Assembly: GCA_964515215.1 (NCBI GenBank)
Contig: CAZESL010000018.1
Coordinates: 1-26,958, forward strand
Length of the DNA stretch: 26,958 nucleotides
Source of the DNA: SIG588 sp964515215
GTDB lineage: Bacteria; Bacillota; Clostridia; Oscillospirales; Acutalibacteraceae
Direction: 5' to 3'
The position numbers and the translations under genes were made by a program. A model generated the notes under the pieces. It made no database searches. It was not told the DNA's origin and was given only the letters and a program-made list of their open reading frames with translations. The stretch's first letter is position 1; the number at the start of each line of letters is the position of its first letter. Positions 15,015 through 23,650 of the stretch are shown in pieces.

Positions 15015-16088
15015 ATGGCTACCAAGAAACAAAACACTCAAAATGCCGAATTCTTTGAAGCGGTACGTATGTTGGAAAAAGAAAAAGGCATACCCGCCGA
15101 ATATCTGATCGAGAAGATCCGTACTGCGATCGTGCTGGCCGTGCGCCGCGACTACGGTGCGAAAGAGAACGTGCTCGTGGTGATGGATCCCGCGACCGAC
15201 GAATTCCGCGTGACCGTGCAGAAGACGGTGGTGGAAGAGGTGACCGATCCCGATCTGGAACTGTTGCCCGAGCAAGCGGTAAAATACAAGAAGAACGCGA
15301 AAGTCGGCGACGTGGTAGAGATCGCGCTCGAAACCAAGCAGTTCGGCCGTATCGCCGCTCAATCCGCAAAGCACGTGATCCGTCAGGGCATCCGCGAAGC
15401 GGAAAAGGGTCAGCAGCTCGAAGAGTTCCAGCGCCGCAATCAGGAATTGGTCACCGCACTGGTCACCCGTGTGGATCCCGCGACCGGTTCCGCCAGCGTG
15501 GAGATCGGCAAATCCGAAGCGCTTCTGCCGAAAGCCGAGATGATCGGTGACGAGGAGATCCGCGAGGGTATGCACATCAAGGTGTTCGTGGTGGACGTGA
15601 AGGAGACCGAAAAAGGCCCGCGCATCTACATTTCGCGTACTCACGCCGGTCTGGTCAAGCGACTGTTCGAAAACGAAGTGCCCGAGATCTTTAACGGCAC
15701 CATCGAAGTGAAAGCCATTGCCCGTGAAGCGGGTTCCCGCACCAAAATGGCGGTGCTTGCTCACGAAGAAAACGTGGATGCCGTCGGCTCCTGCATCGGC
15801 CCGCGCGGCACGCGCGTCACGAAGATCGTGGAAGAACTCGGCGGCGAAAAGATCGATATCGTGGAATACAGTGACGATATGGAAAAATTCATTGCGGCGG
15901 CCCTGCTGCCCGCGAAGGTCGTGGCGGTGGAACTGGATCCCGACGGTGCGAAGGCTTGCCGCGTGACCGTACCCGAATCGCAGTTGTCGCTTGCGATCGG
16001 CAACAAAGGACAAAACGCCCGCCTGGCCGCGCGCCTCACGGGTTGGAAGATCGACATCCGCCCTGAAAGCGGATTCTTCGGGGAGTAA
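15015..16088 (+). CDS. nusA: Transcription termination/antitermination factor NusA
   Basis: This 357-aa protein binds RNA polymerase and modulates pausing, termination and antitermination. In order it has the NusA N-terminal domain (NAEFFEAVRMLEKEKGIP onward, to about 125), an S1 domain (about 130-200) and two KH domains marked by SCIGPRGTRV and LAIGNKGQNARLAA. There is no C-terminal acidic repeat, as is usual in Firmicutes. The start is uncertain. An in-frame ATG at 14991 overlaps the rimP stop (ATGA), while this one at 15015 begins MATKKQN and has AAAGGA 13 nt upstream. The same TGAGAAAGGA arrangement precedes rbfA, where the start is unambiguous, which is why I favour 15015. Confidence 0.93.
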   Translation: MATKKQNTQNAEFFEAVRMLEKEKGIPAEYLIEKIRTAIVLAVRRDYGAKENVLVVMDPATDEFRVTVQKTVVEEVTDPDLELLPEQAVKYKKNAKVGDVVEIALETKQFGRIAAQSAKHVIRQGIREAEKGQQLEEFQRRNQELVTALVTRVDPATGSASVEIGKSEALLPKAEMIGDEEIREGMHIKVFVVDVKETEKGPRIYISRTHAGLVKRLFENEVPEIFNGTIEVKAIAREAGSRTKMAVLAHEENVDAVGSCIGPRGTRVTKIVEELGGEKIDIVEYSDDMEKFIAAALLPAKVVAVELDPDGAKACRVTVPESQLSLAIGNKGQNARLAARLTGWKIDIRPESGFFGE

Positions 16089-16099
16089 GGTGAAAAGGT

Positions 16100-16384
16100 A
16101 TGGCACAAAAGCAAACAGCGCCGCGGCGAGTGCCGTTGCGTAAATGCACCGGTTGCGGCGAGATGAAGCCTAAAAAAGAACTGGTGCGCGTGGTAAAAAG
16201 TCCCGAAGGGGAGATCGCACTCGACCTCACCGGTCGCCGTGCGGGACGCGGGGCGTACGTCTGCCCCGCCCGTGCGTGTCTTGCCGCCGCACGGAAAGCC
16301 CACCGACTGGAAAAGGCGTTTGCCTGTGCCATTCCCGATACGCTTTACGACCGTATGGAGGAGGAGTTGGCGGCAAATGAATGA
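16100..16384 (+). CDS. rnpM: YlxR/RnpM, RNase P modulator
   Basis: This 94-aa DUF448 protein has the family pattern RKCTGCGEMKPKKELVRVV followed by DLTGRRAGRGAYVCP and a helical tail. The B. subtilis protein of this family (RnpM, formerly YlxR) binds the RNA of RNase P and modulates its activity. Two Cys pairs are present (Cys16/Cys19 and the later Cys54/Cys59 region). It lies 11 nt after nusA and overlaps the next gene by 8 nt, the standard position in this operon. AAGG lies close before the ATG. Confidence 0.92.
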   Translation: MAQKQTAPRRVPLRKCTGCGEMKPKKELVRVVKSPEGEIALDLTGRRAGRGAYVCPARACLAAARKAHRLEKAFACAIPDTLYDRMEEELAANE

Positions 16385-16703
16385 CCGTTTGAACGGGCTG
16401 TTGGGTATGGCGCGGCGGGCAGGTCGGCTGGTTGCCGGCTTCGATGCCACGGTCGATATCATCAAGGCGAAGCGTGCACAACTCGTGTTGCTTGCCGCCG
16501 ACCTGTCACCCAAGACCGAAAAGGAACTGCGTTTCACGGCAGGCGATGCCGTGCCGCTTCTCTCCGTCGGGTTGACCAAAGAGGAGATCGGACACGCCGC
16601 GGGATACGGTAAGCCCGTGGGTGTCGTTGCTACCGAAGATAAAGGCTTTGCGGCCGCCATCATGAAGGCCGCTGACTGTCGCAATAAGGAGGATGCCGTA
16701 TGA
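16377..16703 (+). CDS. ylxQ: YlxQ, L7Ae/L30e-family RNA-binding protein
   Basis: This 108-aa protein of the L7Ae/L30e/Gadd45 fold begins with LNGLLGMARRAGRLVAG and has the VLLAADLSPKTEKEL segment. Such proteins bind kink-turn RNA; the cellular role of YlxQ is not well defined. The ATG at 16377 overlaps the end of rnpM by 8 nt, and the purine-rich GGAGGAGGAG (16358-16367) is its ribosome site. Its stop overlaps the infB start as ATGA. Confidence 0.9.
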   Translation: MNDRLNGLLGMARRAGRLVAGFDATVDIIKAKRAQLVLLAADLSPKTEKELRFTAGDAVPLLSVGLTKEEIGHAAGYGKPVGVVATEDKGFAAAIMKAADCRNKEDAV

Positions 16704-19397
16704 CCGTTAAATATCGTGTCGGTGACGTTGCCAAAGATCTGGGGGTCGCCAGCAAGGATATCATTGCTCTGTTGGCGGAGTATGTGGACACCCCGAAAAA
16801 GAGTGTGACCACTCTGACCGAAGAGGAATTGAACATCATTTTTGAGTACTATACACAGAAGAACGCCGTAAAGAGTTTGGACGCGTACTTTGCCGCGGCG
16901 GAGAAGCGCCGTGAGCAATCGGCTGCCGCCGCAAAGAAGGCGAAAGAGGAAGAAGCCGACGCACTCCGCCGTCAGCAGGAGGAAGCCGCGGCCGAGTTGC
17001 GCCGTTTGGCGGAAGAGGCTGCCGCGGTCGAAAAGGCGAAGGCAGATGCCGAAAAAGCCAAAGCCGAAGCGAAAGCCCTGGCGGATGCCGAAAAGGCCAA
17101 AGCCGAAGCGAAAGCCCTGGCGGATGCCGAAAAGGCCAAAGCCGAAGCGANNNNNNNNNNNNNNNNNNNNNNNNNNNNNNNNNNNNNNNNNNNNNNNNNN
17201 NNNNNNNNNNNNNNNNNNNNNNNNNNNNNNNNNNNNNNNNNNNNNNNNNNAAAAAGCGGCTGAAAAGAAAGAGATCGAGCGCCGTGCCGCCGAACAGCGC
17301 GCCGCCGAAGAAAAGAAAGCGGCGGAGAAGAAGGCGGCACAGCCCCCCGTGGTCATTCCGCCGCAACAGCCGAAGAAAAAGAAAGACAAGTCCGAAAACG
17401 CGGCACCCGCTCCTCGCGAGATCGAACGCCGCACGGTGGATACCCGTGCGCCGCAACAGGTGTCTGCCAACAAGTACGACGAGAAGTACGACGTGATGGC
17501 GCAGTCTTCCAACCGCGTGCGCGGCGAGGGCGTGGCACAAAAGCAAAAGATCAACCAAAAATCTCAGCAATACAAGAAGCCGCAACGCCGCCGCGAGACC
17601 GAAGCGGAGCGTATGCGCCGCATTCAGTTGGAACGCCAGAAGAAACCCGTCGTCGCGCAGGTCGGCGAGACCATCACGGTGGGCGAATTCGCCTCCCGCT
17701 TGAAGGTCACCTCGGGCGAAGTCATCAAGAAGCTCATGTTGATGGGCGTGATGGCGTCGGTCAATGAGGAGATCGATTTCGACACCGCCTTCTTGGTAGC
17801 GGAAGAACTCGGCGCGAAGGTCGAGCGTGAAGTGGTGGTCACCATTGAAGAGCGCATTATCGACGACAGCGAAGATACCGCGCAGGATCTGCAACCGCGC
17901 GATCCCATCGTGGTGGTCATGGGTCACGTCGACCACGGTAAGACCTCCATTTTGGACGCGATCCGTAAGACCAACGTCACCGCCGGCGAAGCGGGCGGTA
18001 TCACCCAGCACATCGGTGCCTACCGCGTGGATATCGGCGACGGCACCATGCTGACCTTCCTCGACACCCCCGGTCACGCCGCATTTACCTCGATGCGTGC
18101 CCGCGGCGCGCAGGCGACGGATATCGCCATTCTGGTGGTCGCGGCGGACGACGGTATCATGCCGCAGACCATTGAAGCGATCAACCACGCGAAAGCGGCG
18201 GGTATCGACATCGTCGTTGCGGTGAACAAGATGGATAAACCCACCGCCAACCCCGACCGCGTGTTGCAGCAGTTGACCGAGCACGAACTGGTGCCCGAAG
18301 AGTGGGGCGGCGACGTCATTTGCGTGCCCGTGTCCGCTCTGACCGGTATGGGTATCGACCGTCTGCTTGAATCGGTGCAGTTGGTGGCGGAAATGAAAGA
18401 ACTGCGCGCGAACCCCGACCGTGCCGCGAAGGGTGTGGTCATTGAAGCGCGTCTGGATAAAGGCCGCGGTCCCATCGCGACCGTGCTGGTGCAAAACGGC
18501 ACCCTGCGCAGCGGCGACATTATCGTGGCGGGTACCGCCGTGGGCCGCGTGCGCAGTATGAGCAACGAACGCGGCGAAAAGATCCGCGAAGCAGGCCCGT
18601 CCGTTCCTGTGGAGATCATGGGTCTCGACTCGGTGCCCACCGCAGGTGACGTGTTCAACGCCGTGACCGACGAACGTCTGGCACGCGAACTGGTGGAACA
18701 GCGCCGTGACGCCGCCAAGGAAGAACAGTTTAAGCAGTACCAGAAGGTCACGCTCGACAACCTGTTCGACCAGATGCAACAGGGCGAGATGAAGGAACTG
18801 AACGTCATCGTGAAAGCAGACGTGCAAGGTTCGGTGGAAGCGGTGCGCCAGTCGCTCGAAAAGCTCTCCAACGAGGAAGTGCGCGTGCGCGTCATCCACG
18901 GCGCGGTCGGCGCAGTCAGCGAAAGCGACGTTATGCTCGCGAACGCCTCCAACGCCATCATCGTCGGTTTCAACGTGCGTCCCGAACCGCTGGCGATCGC
19001 CGCGGCGGAAGCCGCTTCGGTGGATATGCGTATGTACCGTATCATCTACGATTGCATCGAGGAGATCGAAGCCGCTATGAAGGGTATGCTCGCGCCGAAG
19101 ACCCGCGAAGTGTTGCATGGCCGCGCCGAAGTGCGTGAAGTCTACAAGATCTCGGGTGTCGGCACGGTGGCAGGTTGCTACATCACCGACGGCAAGGTGT
19201 ACCGCAACGACCTTCTGCGCGTCGTGCGTGAAGGTATCATCATTGCGGACGATAAGATGATCTCTTTGAAGCGTTTCAAGGACGACCAGCGCGAAGTAGC
19301 GGAAGGCTACGAATGCGGTATCGGACTTGAAAAGTTCAACGATATTCACGTAGGCGACGTGTTTGAAACCTATATCATTGAAGAATATCGCGACTGA
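16700..19397 (+). CDS. infB: Translation initiation factor IF-2 (interrupted by an assembly gap)
   Basis: IF-2 is the GTPase that brings initiator tRNA to the 30S subunit. The N-terminal part (16700-17150) holds an IF2_N domain (about 1-55, YRVGDVAKDLGVASKDII) and an Ala/Lys/Glu coiled region with 13-residue repeats. After 100 N the chain resumes at 17251 with a second IF2_N domain, the G domain and domains II-IV. The G domain motifs are GHVDHGK (17922-17942), DTPGH (about 18063-18077) and NKMD (18225-18236). The two parts are in different frames only because the N run has an arbitrary length: an intact gene needs a true gap whose length is a multiple of three. The start has AAGGAGG and an ATGA overlap with ylxQ. 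I treat it as one functional gene, not a pseudogene. Confidence 0.95.
17042..17150 (+). repeat. 39-bp tandem repeats in infB
   Basis: Copies at 17042-17080 and 17081-17119, with a partial third at 17120-17150 that runs into the gap, encode a 13-residue unit of the ADAEKAKAEAKAL type. The third copy is nearly identical to the second. Near-perfect repetition is probably why assembly broke here. Confidence 0.92.
17151..17250. other. Assembly gap of 100 N
   Basis: Exactly 100 unknown bases, a conventional placeholder for a gap of unknown size, lie inside the repeat region of infB. Confidence 0.97.
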
Positions 19398-19414
19398 GAA
19401 AGGACAATGAATCT

Positions 19415-19783
19415 ATGCCAAGTTATCGTTCCGGTCGGCAAAGTGAAGATATTCGGCGGGAACTGACCGCCATTCTCCGCACGGTCAAAGACCCGCGTGT
19501 GACGGGGCTTATCAGCATCGTGCGGGTGGAAGTGTCGGGTGATATGAGCCACGCGCAGGTGTACGTCAGTTCGATGGACGGCATCGACAGTGCCAAAAGT
19601 GCCGTGAAGGGGCTTACCTCCGCGGCGGGGTATATGCGCCGTGAACTCGGTATGGCCCTGCGTCTGCGCTGTGTGCCCGAACTGCATTTCATTGCCGACG
19701 ATTCCATTGAATACAGTGCCGGCATTGCCAAGACTCTTGCCGACCTGAAAAAGGAGCGGGAAGCCCGCGGTGAGGTGGATTGA
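19415..19783 (+). CDS. rbfA: Ribosome-binding factor A
   Basis: This 122-aa KH-fold protein binds the 30S subunit and helps late 16S rRNA maturation. The family pattern is present: RSGRQSEDIRRELTAIL at the start, then VKDPRVTGLISIVRVEVSGDMSHAQVYVS (pieces at about 23-52) and MRRELGMALRLRCVPELHFIADDSIEYSAGI. The start is the only ATG in frame, with AAAGGA at a long spacing of about 12 nt. It lies 17 nt after infB and its stop overlaps nrnA by one base. Confidence 0.95.
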   Translation: MPSYRSGRQSEDIRRELTAILRTVKDPRVTGLISIVRVEVSGDMSHAQVYVSSMDGIDSAKSAVKGLTSAAGYMRRELGMALRLRCVPELHFIADDSIEYSAGIAKTLADLKKEREARGEVD

Positions 19784-20745
19784 TGAGCCGCCGCATTTCG
19801 GTAGAGGAGACCGCCGCCCTGCTCCGCGGGGCGGACGATATCCTGCTGCTTCTCCATCAATATCCCGACGGGGATACCATCGGCAGTGCCTACGCACTGG
19901 CACTGGCGCTCACCGCGCTCGGCAAGCGGGTACGCCCCGTGTGCAGTGATCCCATTCCCCGTAAATACGATTATCTGACCGACGGGTTGGATTTCCCGCA
20001 ATTTACCCCCCGTTTCATCTGCGCGGTCGACGTGGCGGATACGAAACTGCTCGGCTCGCTTGCTGAGACGGGCAAAGCGGCAGATCTCTGCATCGACCAC
20101 CACGGCACCAATGTGGAGTATGCCGAAAACCTCTTGCTGGACGACACCTGCGGTGCCGCAGCCATGGTGGTATATAAGGTCATACGCGCCCTCGGCGTGC
20201 CGCTCGACCGCCGTATGGCGGAGTGCCTCTACACGGGGCTTGCCACCGATACCGGCTGTTTCAAGTATCCGAACACCACTCCCGAAGCACACCGCATTGC
20301 GGCAGAACTGATGGAGTGCGGTGCACGCTGGGCCACGATCAACGAGAGTATGTTCGACCGCAAGTCCCGCGCTCGCGTGGACCTTGAGCGATCGGCACTT
20401 GCCGGTATGCAATATCACTTCGGCGGCCGTTGTGCCGTGATGGTCATCACCAACCGTATGGTGGAAGAGGCAGGCGCTTCGGAAGACGATATGGAAGGTC
20501 TTGCCCCACTGCCTCGCCAGATCGAAGGAGTGTGGGTGGGTATCACCCTGCGCCAAAAGGCGGACGGCGGATTTAAAGCCAGCATCCGCACGGGCGACAA
20601 GGCAAATGCCGCCGATATCGCCGCCTTTCTCGGCGGCGGCGGGCATCGCGGTGCGGCGGGGTGCGCCGTCAACCGTCCGCTCGGCGAAGCGATCGACCGC
20701 GTGTTGGAGGCCGTCGTCAACCGTGTAGAAAACATCGACAAATAA
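19783..20745 (+). CDS. nrnA: DHH-family phosphoesterase NrnA (nanoRNase/pAp phosphatase)
   Basis: This 320-aa bifunctional enzyme of the DHH/DHHA1 superfamily degrades very short RNA oligomers and, in B. subtilis, dephosphorylates 3',5'-pAp. Metal-site motifs are HQYPDGD (25-31), AVD (Asp83), DHH (105-107) and TDTG (Asp156). The C-terminal DHHA1 domain ends in GGGGHRGAAG (284-293). All metal ligands expected of an active enzyme are present. The ATG overlaps the rbfA stop (TGATG), implying coupled translation. The rbfA-nrnA-truB order is typical for clostridia. Which of the two activities dominates cannot be read from sequence. Confidence 0.92.
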   Translation: MSRRISVEETAALLRGADDILLLLHQYPDGDTIGSAYALALALTALGKRVRPVCSDPIPRKYDYLTDGLDFPQFTPRFICAVDVADTKLLGSLAETGKAADLCIDHHGTNVEYAENLLLDDTCGAAAMVVYKVIRALGVPLDRRMAECLYTGLATDTGCFKYPNTTPEAHRIAAELMECGARWATINESMFDRKSRARVDLERSALAGMQYHFGGRCAVMVITNRMVEEAGASEDDMEGLAPLPRQIEGVWVGITLRQKADGGFKASIRTGDKANAADIAAFLGGGGHRGAAGCAVNRPLGEAIDRVLEAVVNRVENIDK

Positions 20746-20765
20746 AGATAAAGGAGGTCATGAAG

Positions 20766-21659
20766 ATGAGTGTAAACGGCATTTTATGCTTGGATAAGCC
20801 ATCGGACATGACCTCTTTTTCGTGTTGTGCGGTGGTGCGCCGCCTGCTCGGCACGAAGAAAGTGGGACACGCAGGCACGCTCGATCCGCAGGCCACGGGC
20901 GTGCTCCCCATTCTGGTGGGCAACGCCACCCGTGCGTTGGATTTTCTGCCCGACCATACCAAACGCTACGTTGCCACCCTGCGTTTCGGCGCGGTGAGCG
21001 ACACGCTGGACGTATGGGGGCAGGTTACGGAAACCCACAAACCGCTCCCATTAAAAGCCGACGTAGAAGCGGCGCTCGCCGCCTTTCGCGGAGATATCCT
21101 GCAAGTGCCGCCGATGGTATCGGCGCTCAAAAAAGACGGCAAGCGGCTCTACGACCTCGCCCGTCAGGGCATTGAGGTGGAACGGGAAGCGCGCCCCGTG
21201 ACGGTGCACGCACTCACCTTGCTTCACTGCGACGAGGCGGCAGGCACCGCCGTGTTGGATTGCACCTGTTCTAAGGGAACGTATATCCGCACTATCTGTG
21301 ACGATTTAGGGCGTGTACTCGGGTGCGGTGCGGTGATGACCGCTCTGCGCCGCACGATGGCGGTCGGGCTTTCGGAAGAACAGGCCGTCACCCTCGACGC
21401 GGCGCGCGCCCTTGCCGAAGACGGCACGCTTGCCGCGCGGCTGATCCCCACTGAAGTCGCTTTGCGAGAATATCCCCCCCTAACCGTCAGCGAAGCACAA
21501 GGTGTGCGTTTCCGCAACGGCGGCGCATTGGCACTCACACGTCTAAAAGGCGATGCCCCCACGGGGCTCACCCGCGTGTACGCTCCCGACGGCACGTTTT
21601 TGGGGCTCGGCAGACCGGAGGCCGACGAACTGAAGGTTGCCCGTTTGTTTTTCGAATAA
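20766..21659 (+). CDS. truB: tRNA pseudouridine(55) synthase TruB
   Basis: This 297-aa enzyme converts U55 of the tRNA T-loop to pseudouridine. The N-terminal NGILCLDKPSDMTSF and the catalytic segment KKVGHAGTLDPQATGVLP (Asp40 as the nucleophile) are clear. RYVATLRFGAVSDTLD, the PPMVSALKKDGKRLYDLAR segment and a C-terminal PUA-like domain follow. The start at 20766 is preferred over the ATG at 20760: AAGGAGG (20751-20757) is only 2 nt from the earlier codon and 8 nt from this one. It lies 20 nt after nrnA. Confidence 0.95.
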   Translation: MSVNGILCLDKPSDMTSFSCCAVVRRLLGTKKVGHAGTLDPQATGVLPILVGNATRALDFLPDHTKRYVATLRFGAVSDTLDVWGQVTETHKPLPLKADVEAALAAFRGDILQVPPMVSALKKDGKRLYDLARQGIEVEREARPVTVHALTLLHCDEAAGTAVLDCTCSKGTYIRTICDDLGRVLGCGAVMTALRRTMAVGLSEEQAVTLDAARALAEDGTLAARLIPTEVALREYPPLTVSEAQGVRFRNGGALALTRLKGDAPTGLTRVYAPDGTFLGLGRPEADELKVARLFFE

Positions 21660-21670
21660 GGAGGAGAATC

Positions 21671-23239
21671 ATGGAACGTATACAGTCTGTTCAAGACCTT
21701 CACCCCACCCCGCGCGCCGTGGCGCTCGGTTTTTTCGACGGCGTACACCTGGGACATCGCACCGTACTGCGCCAAGCCCTGAACGCGGCGGAAGACGGAG
21801 CACTGACCCCCACCGTTTTCACCTTTGACACCCTACCGAAACTGGTCGACAGCGGCTTGCTTCTTTCGCGTGAAGAGACCGACCGCCGTTTGGAACAATT
21901 GGGGTTTGCCGAGCGCATCACCGCGCCGTTTGCCGCTCTGCGCGACCTTACGCCCGAAGCCTTTGCGCGCGACGTGTTGGTTGACAAACTGCACGCCGCC
22001 GCCGTCTGTTGCGGCGAAAATTTTCGCTTCGGCAAAAACGGCGAAGGCGATGCCGCCGCGTTGAAACGTTGGGGGCAGGTTTTTGGTTTTGACGTGCAGA
22101 TACTGCCGCTCGTCACGACGGACGGCGCACCCATCAGTTCCACCCGCATCCGTCTGGCCTTGGCGGCAGGGGACATTCCCACCGTCAATCGCCTGCTCGG
22201 TCACCCCTACGAAGTCACCGCCACGGTGGTAAACGGCGCGCATTTGGGGCGTGCCATCGGCACCCCCACCATCAACCAAAATCTCCCCCCTGAAACCGCA
22301 AAGCCGCCGTTCGGTGTGTACGCCTCGGTGGTGGAGATAGAGGGTAAACTGCATCACGCCGTCACCAATCTCGGGGTCAAGCCGACGGTGGGCGGACGCG
22401 TGCCGCTGGCGGAGACCTGCATTTTGGATTTCAGCGGCGACTTGTACGACCGCACCGTCACGGTGCGTCCCGTGCGCTTTTTGCGTGCTGAAAAAACCTT
22501 CGGCTCCATGGAGGCACTGCGCCTTCAGATTCAAAGAGACAGCGAGACGGCACGCACCGTGTTTGCTCCCACGGGCCGCGTCCGCGCGGTATTGTTCGAT
22601 TTTGACGACACGTTGCAAAATCGCCGCACGGCGTATCGCACCTTTGCGCACGGCTTTATCCGCCGTCATTTTCCGCATTTGTCGGAAGCGGAGCAGGAGG
22701 CATACACCGCGCGGATGACGCAGTTGAACGGCTCGGGCAACGAGTTTCGGAATTACTACGATTTTAACACCGCACTGGTGCGTGAACTGGACTGGAAAGA
22801 CGCGCCGCCGATCGCCGAACTGGTGGCGGAGACCCGCCGCGAGTTCCCGCGTCACACCACGTTGCTCCCCCACGCGGCGGAAGTGTTGCTCGCCCTGCGT
22901 GAAAAGGGGTACCTTTTGGGAATGGTGACCAACGGCGATGAAGTGTTGCAAAACCGCAAACTGGACGTTTGCGGTCTGCGCCCCGTTTTTGATACGATCG
23001 TGGTCTCAGGCGAAGAGGGGATCGCCAAACCCGATCCTGAGATCTTTCTCCGTGCGGCGGCGCGGCTCGGTGTTGCACCTGCCGACTGCGTGTTTGTGGG
23101 CGACCATCCTGAAAAAGATATGGCGGGGGCGTCGGCCGCAGGTATGCAAACGCGGTTTATGCACGCGTGCGGTTGGTTCTCTCCGCCTGCGGGAGTAGCG
23201 GTCGTACACTCGTTGGACGAACTGAATGAAAGTCTGTAA
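21671..23239 (+). CDS. ribF: RibF (riboflavin kinase/FAD synthetase) fused to a HAD phosphatase
   Basis: This 522-aa protein is about 200 residues longer than ordinary RibF. Residues 1-180 are the FAD synthetase (nucleotidyltransferase) domain with GFFDGVHLGH (20-29) and ISSTRIR (155-161). Residues 182-295 are the riboflavin kinase domain with GRAIGTPTINQN (193-204), PFGVY, NLGVKPTVG and catalytic Glu248. Without any stop or gap a complete HAD domain follows (305-522): DFDDT (Asp310/Asp312), TNG (420-422), Lys453 in IAKPDP and GDHPEKD (Asp478/Asp483), with a C1-type helical cap between. All HAD catalytic residues are present. RibF makes FMN and FAD from riboflavin. The HAD part could remove phosphate from FMN, or from the ribityl-uracil phosphate precursor, or be unrelated. 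GGAGG lies 6-7 nt before the ATG. It is the last gene of the operon. Confidence 0.93.
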   Translation: MERIQSVQDLHPTPRAVALGFFDGVHLGHRTVLRQALNAAEDGALTPTVFTFDTLPKLVDSGLLLSREETDRRLEQLGFAERITAPFAALRDLTPEAFARDVLVDKLHAAAVCCGENFRFGKNGEGDAAALKRWGQVFGFDVQILPLVTTDGAPISSTRIRLALAAGDIPTVNRLLGHPYEVTATVVNGAHLGRAIGTPTINQNLPPETAKPPFGVYASVVEIEGKLHHAVTNLGVKPTVGGRVPLAETCILDFSGDLYDRTVTVRPVRFLRAEKTFGSMEALRLQIQRDSETARTVFAPTGRVRAVLFDFDDTLQNRRTAYRTFAHGFIRRHFPHLSEAEQEAYTARMTQLNGSGNEFRNYYDFNTALVRELDWKDAPPIAELVAETRREFPRHTTLLPHAAEVLLALREKGYLLGMVTNGDEVLQNRKLDVCGLRPVFDTIVVSGEEGIAKPDPEIFLRAAARLGVAPADCVFVGDHPEKDMAGASAAGMQTRFMHACGWFSPPAGVAVVHSLDELNESL

Positions 23240-23241
23240 AA

Positions 23242-23278
23242 CGCGCCGTGGCGGGTATCCGCCACGGCGCGAAATTTT
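23242..23278 (+). terminator. Terminator of the rimP-ribF operon
   Basis: A perfect 13-bp GC-rich stem (23242-23254 with 23259-23271, GTAT loop) starts 2 nt after the ribF stop. AAATTTTATGCTTTTTT follows. The short A spacer before the T run is somewhat unusual. Confidence 0.8.
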
Positions 23279-23310
23279 ATGCTTTTTTCGACAAAACCTG
23301 CCTTTTTGCC

Positions 23311-23327
23311 GTTTGCATGATGCAAAC
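23311..23327. repeat. Palindrome GTTTGCAT-G-ATGCAAAC
   Basis: A perfect 8+8 bp palindrome with one central base lies between the operon terminator and the stop of the small minus-strand gene. On the minus strand it follows that stop but has no T run behind it. It could be a weak terminator or a protein site. Confidence 0.45.
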
Positions 23328-23331
23328 AGCG

Positions 23332-23511
23332 TTAAAACATCCCCAATACGCTGTCGGTGAGATCGCCCACCGTACGCAACGCGTGTCCGACGTTGCGTTT
23401 CAATCCGCGGCGATGCTTATGCATATAGCACGTCGCCAATGCGCCGAGCGTCGCGCCCGCCAGCAATCCGACGACCATTCCTTTCATAAACCCGCATAAT
23501 GCACGTCCCAT
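23332..23511 (-). CDS. Small YtxH-like membrane protein
   Basis: This 59-aa protein has one Gly/Ala-rich membrane segment (about 8-28, GMVVGLLAGATLGALATCYM). A basic stretch HKHRRGLKRN and an amphipathic tail follow. The shape matches YtxH-domain and related small general-stress membrane proteins, but the similarity is loose and I assign no function. The ATG at 23511 is chosen for GGGAG (23521-23525) 9 nt upstream. An in-frame ATG at 23562 has no ribosome site. It is monocistronic between convergent and divergent neighbours. Confidence 0.65.
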   Translation of the reverse strand: MGRALCGFMKGMVVGLLAGATLGALATCYMHKHRRGLKRNVGHALRTVGDLTDSVLGMF

Positions 23512-23580
23512 TTCATTCGTCTCCCTTCGTCTTTTTAAAAATAGTATCCCGTCCGCACACAAAAATATGTGTTCTTGGGC

Positions 23581-23609
23581 TTGCCAAATCGTGAAATTTA
23601 CGATACAAT
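23581..23609 (+). promoter_or_regulatory. Sigma-A promoter of the manA operon
   Basis: TTGCCA (23581-23586), 17-bp spacer, TACAAT (23604-23609). The leader is about 35 nt to the manA ATG. Confidence 0.75.
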
Positions 23610-23650
23610 GGAGTTAATGTTAAAATCACATAAAAAAGGAAGATGTTGCT

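Noticed and set aside
16836..19349. A long minus-strand open frame opposite infB
   Set aside because: It is a shadow of the IF-2 gene, crosses the N run, and has a low-complexity His/Arg/Phe-rich translation.
16700..19397. Frameshift in infB
   Set aside because: The frame change coincides with the 100-N placeholder, whose length is arbitrary. Both sides encode normal IF-2 sequence.
21640..21670. FMN riboswitch before ribF
   Set aside because: Only 11 nt separate truB from ribF and none of the conserved FMN-aptamer sequence is present.
23301..23331. Palindrome as a terminator for the small YtxH-like gene
   Set aside because: On the minus strand it is followed by an A-rich run, not T, so termination is unlikely; kept only as a palindrome.
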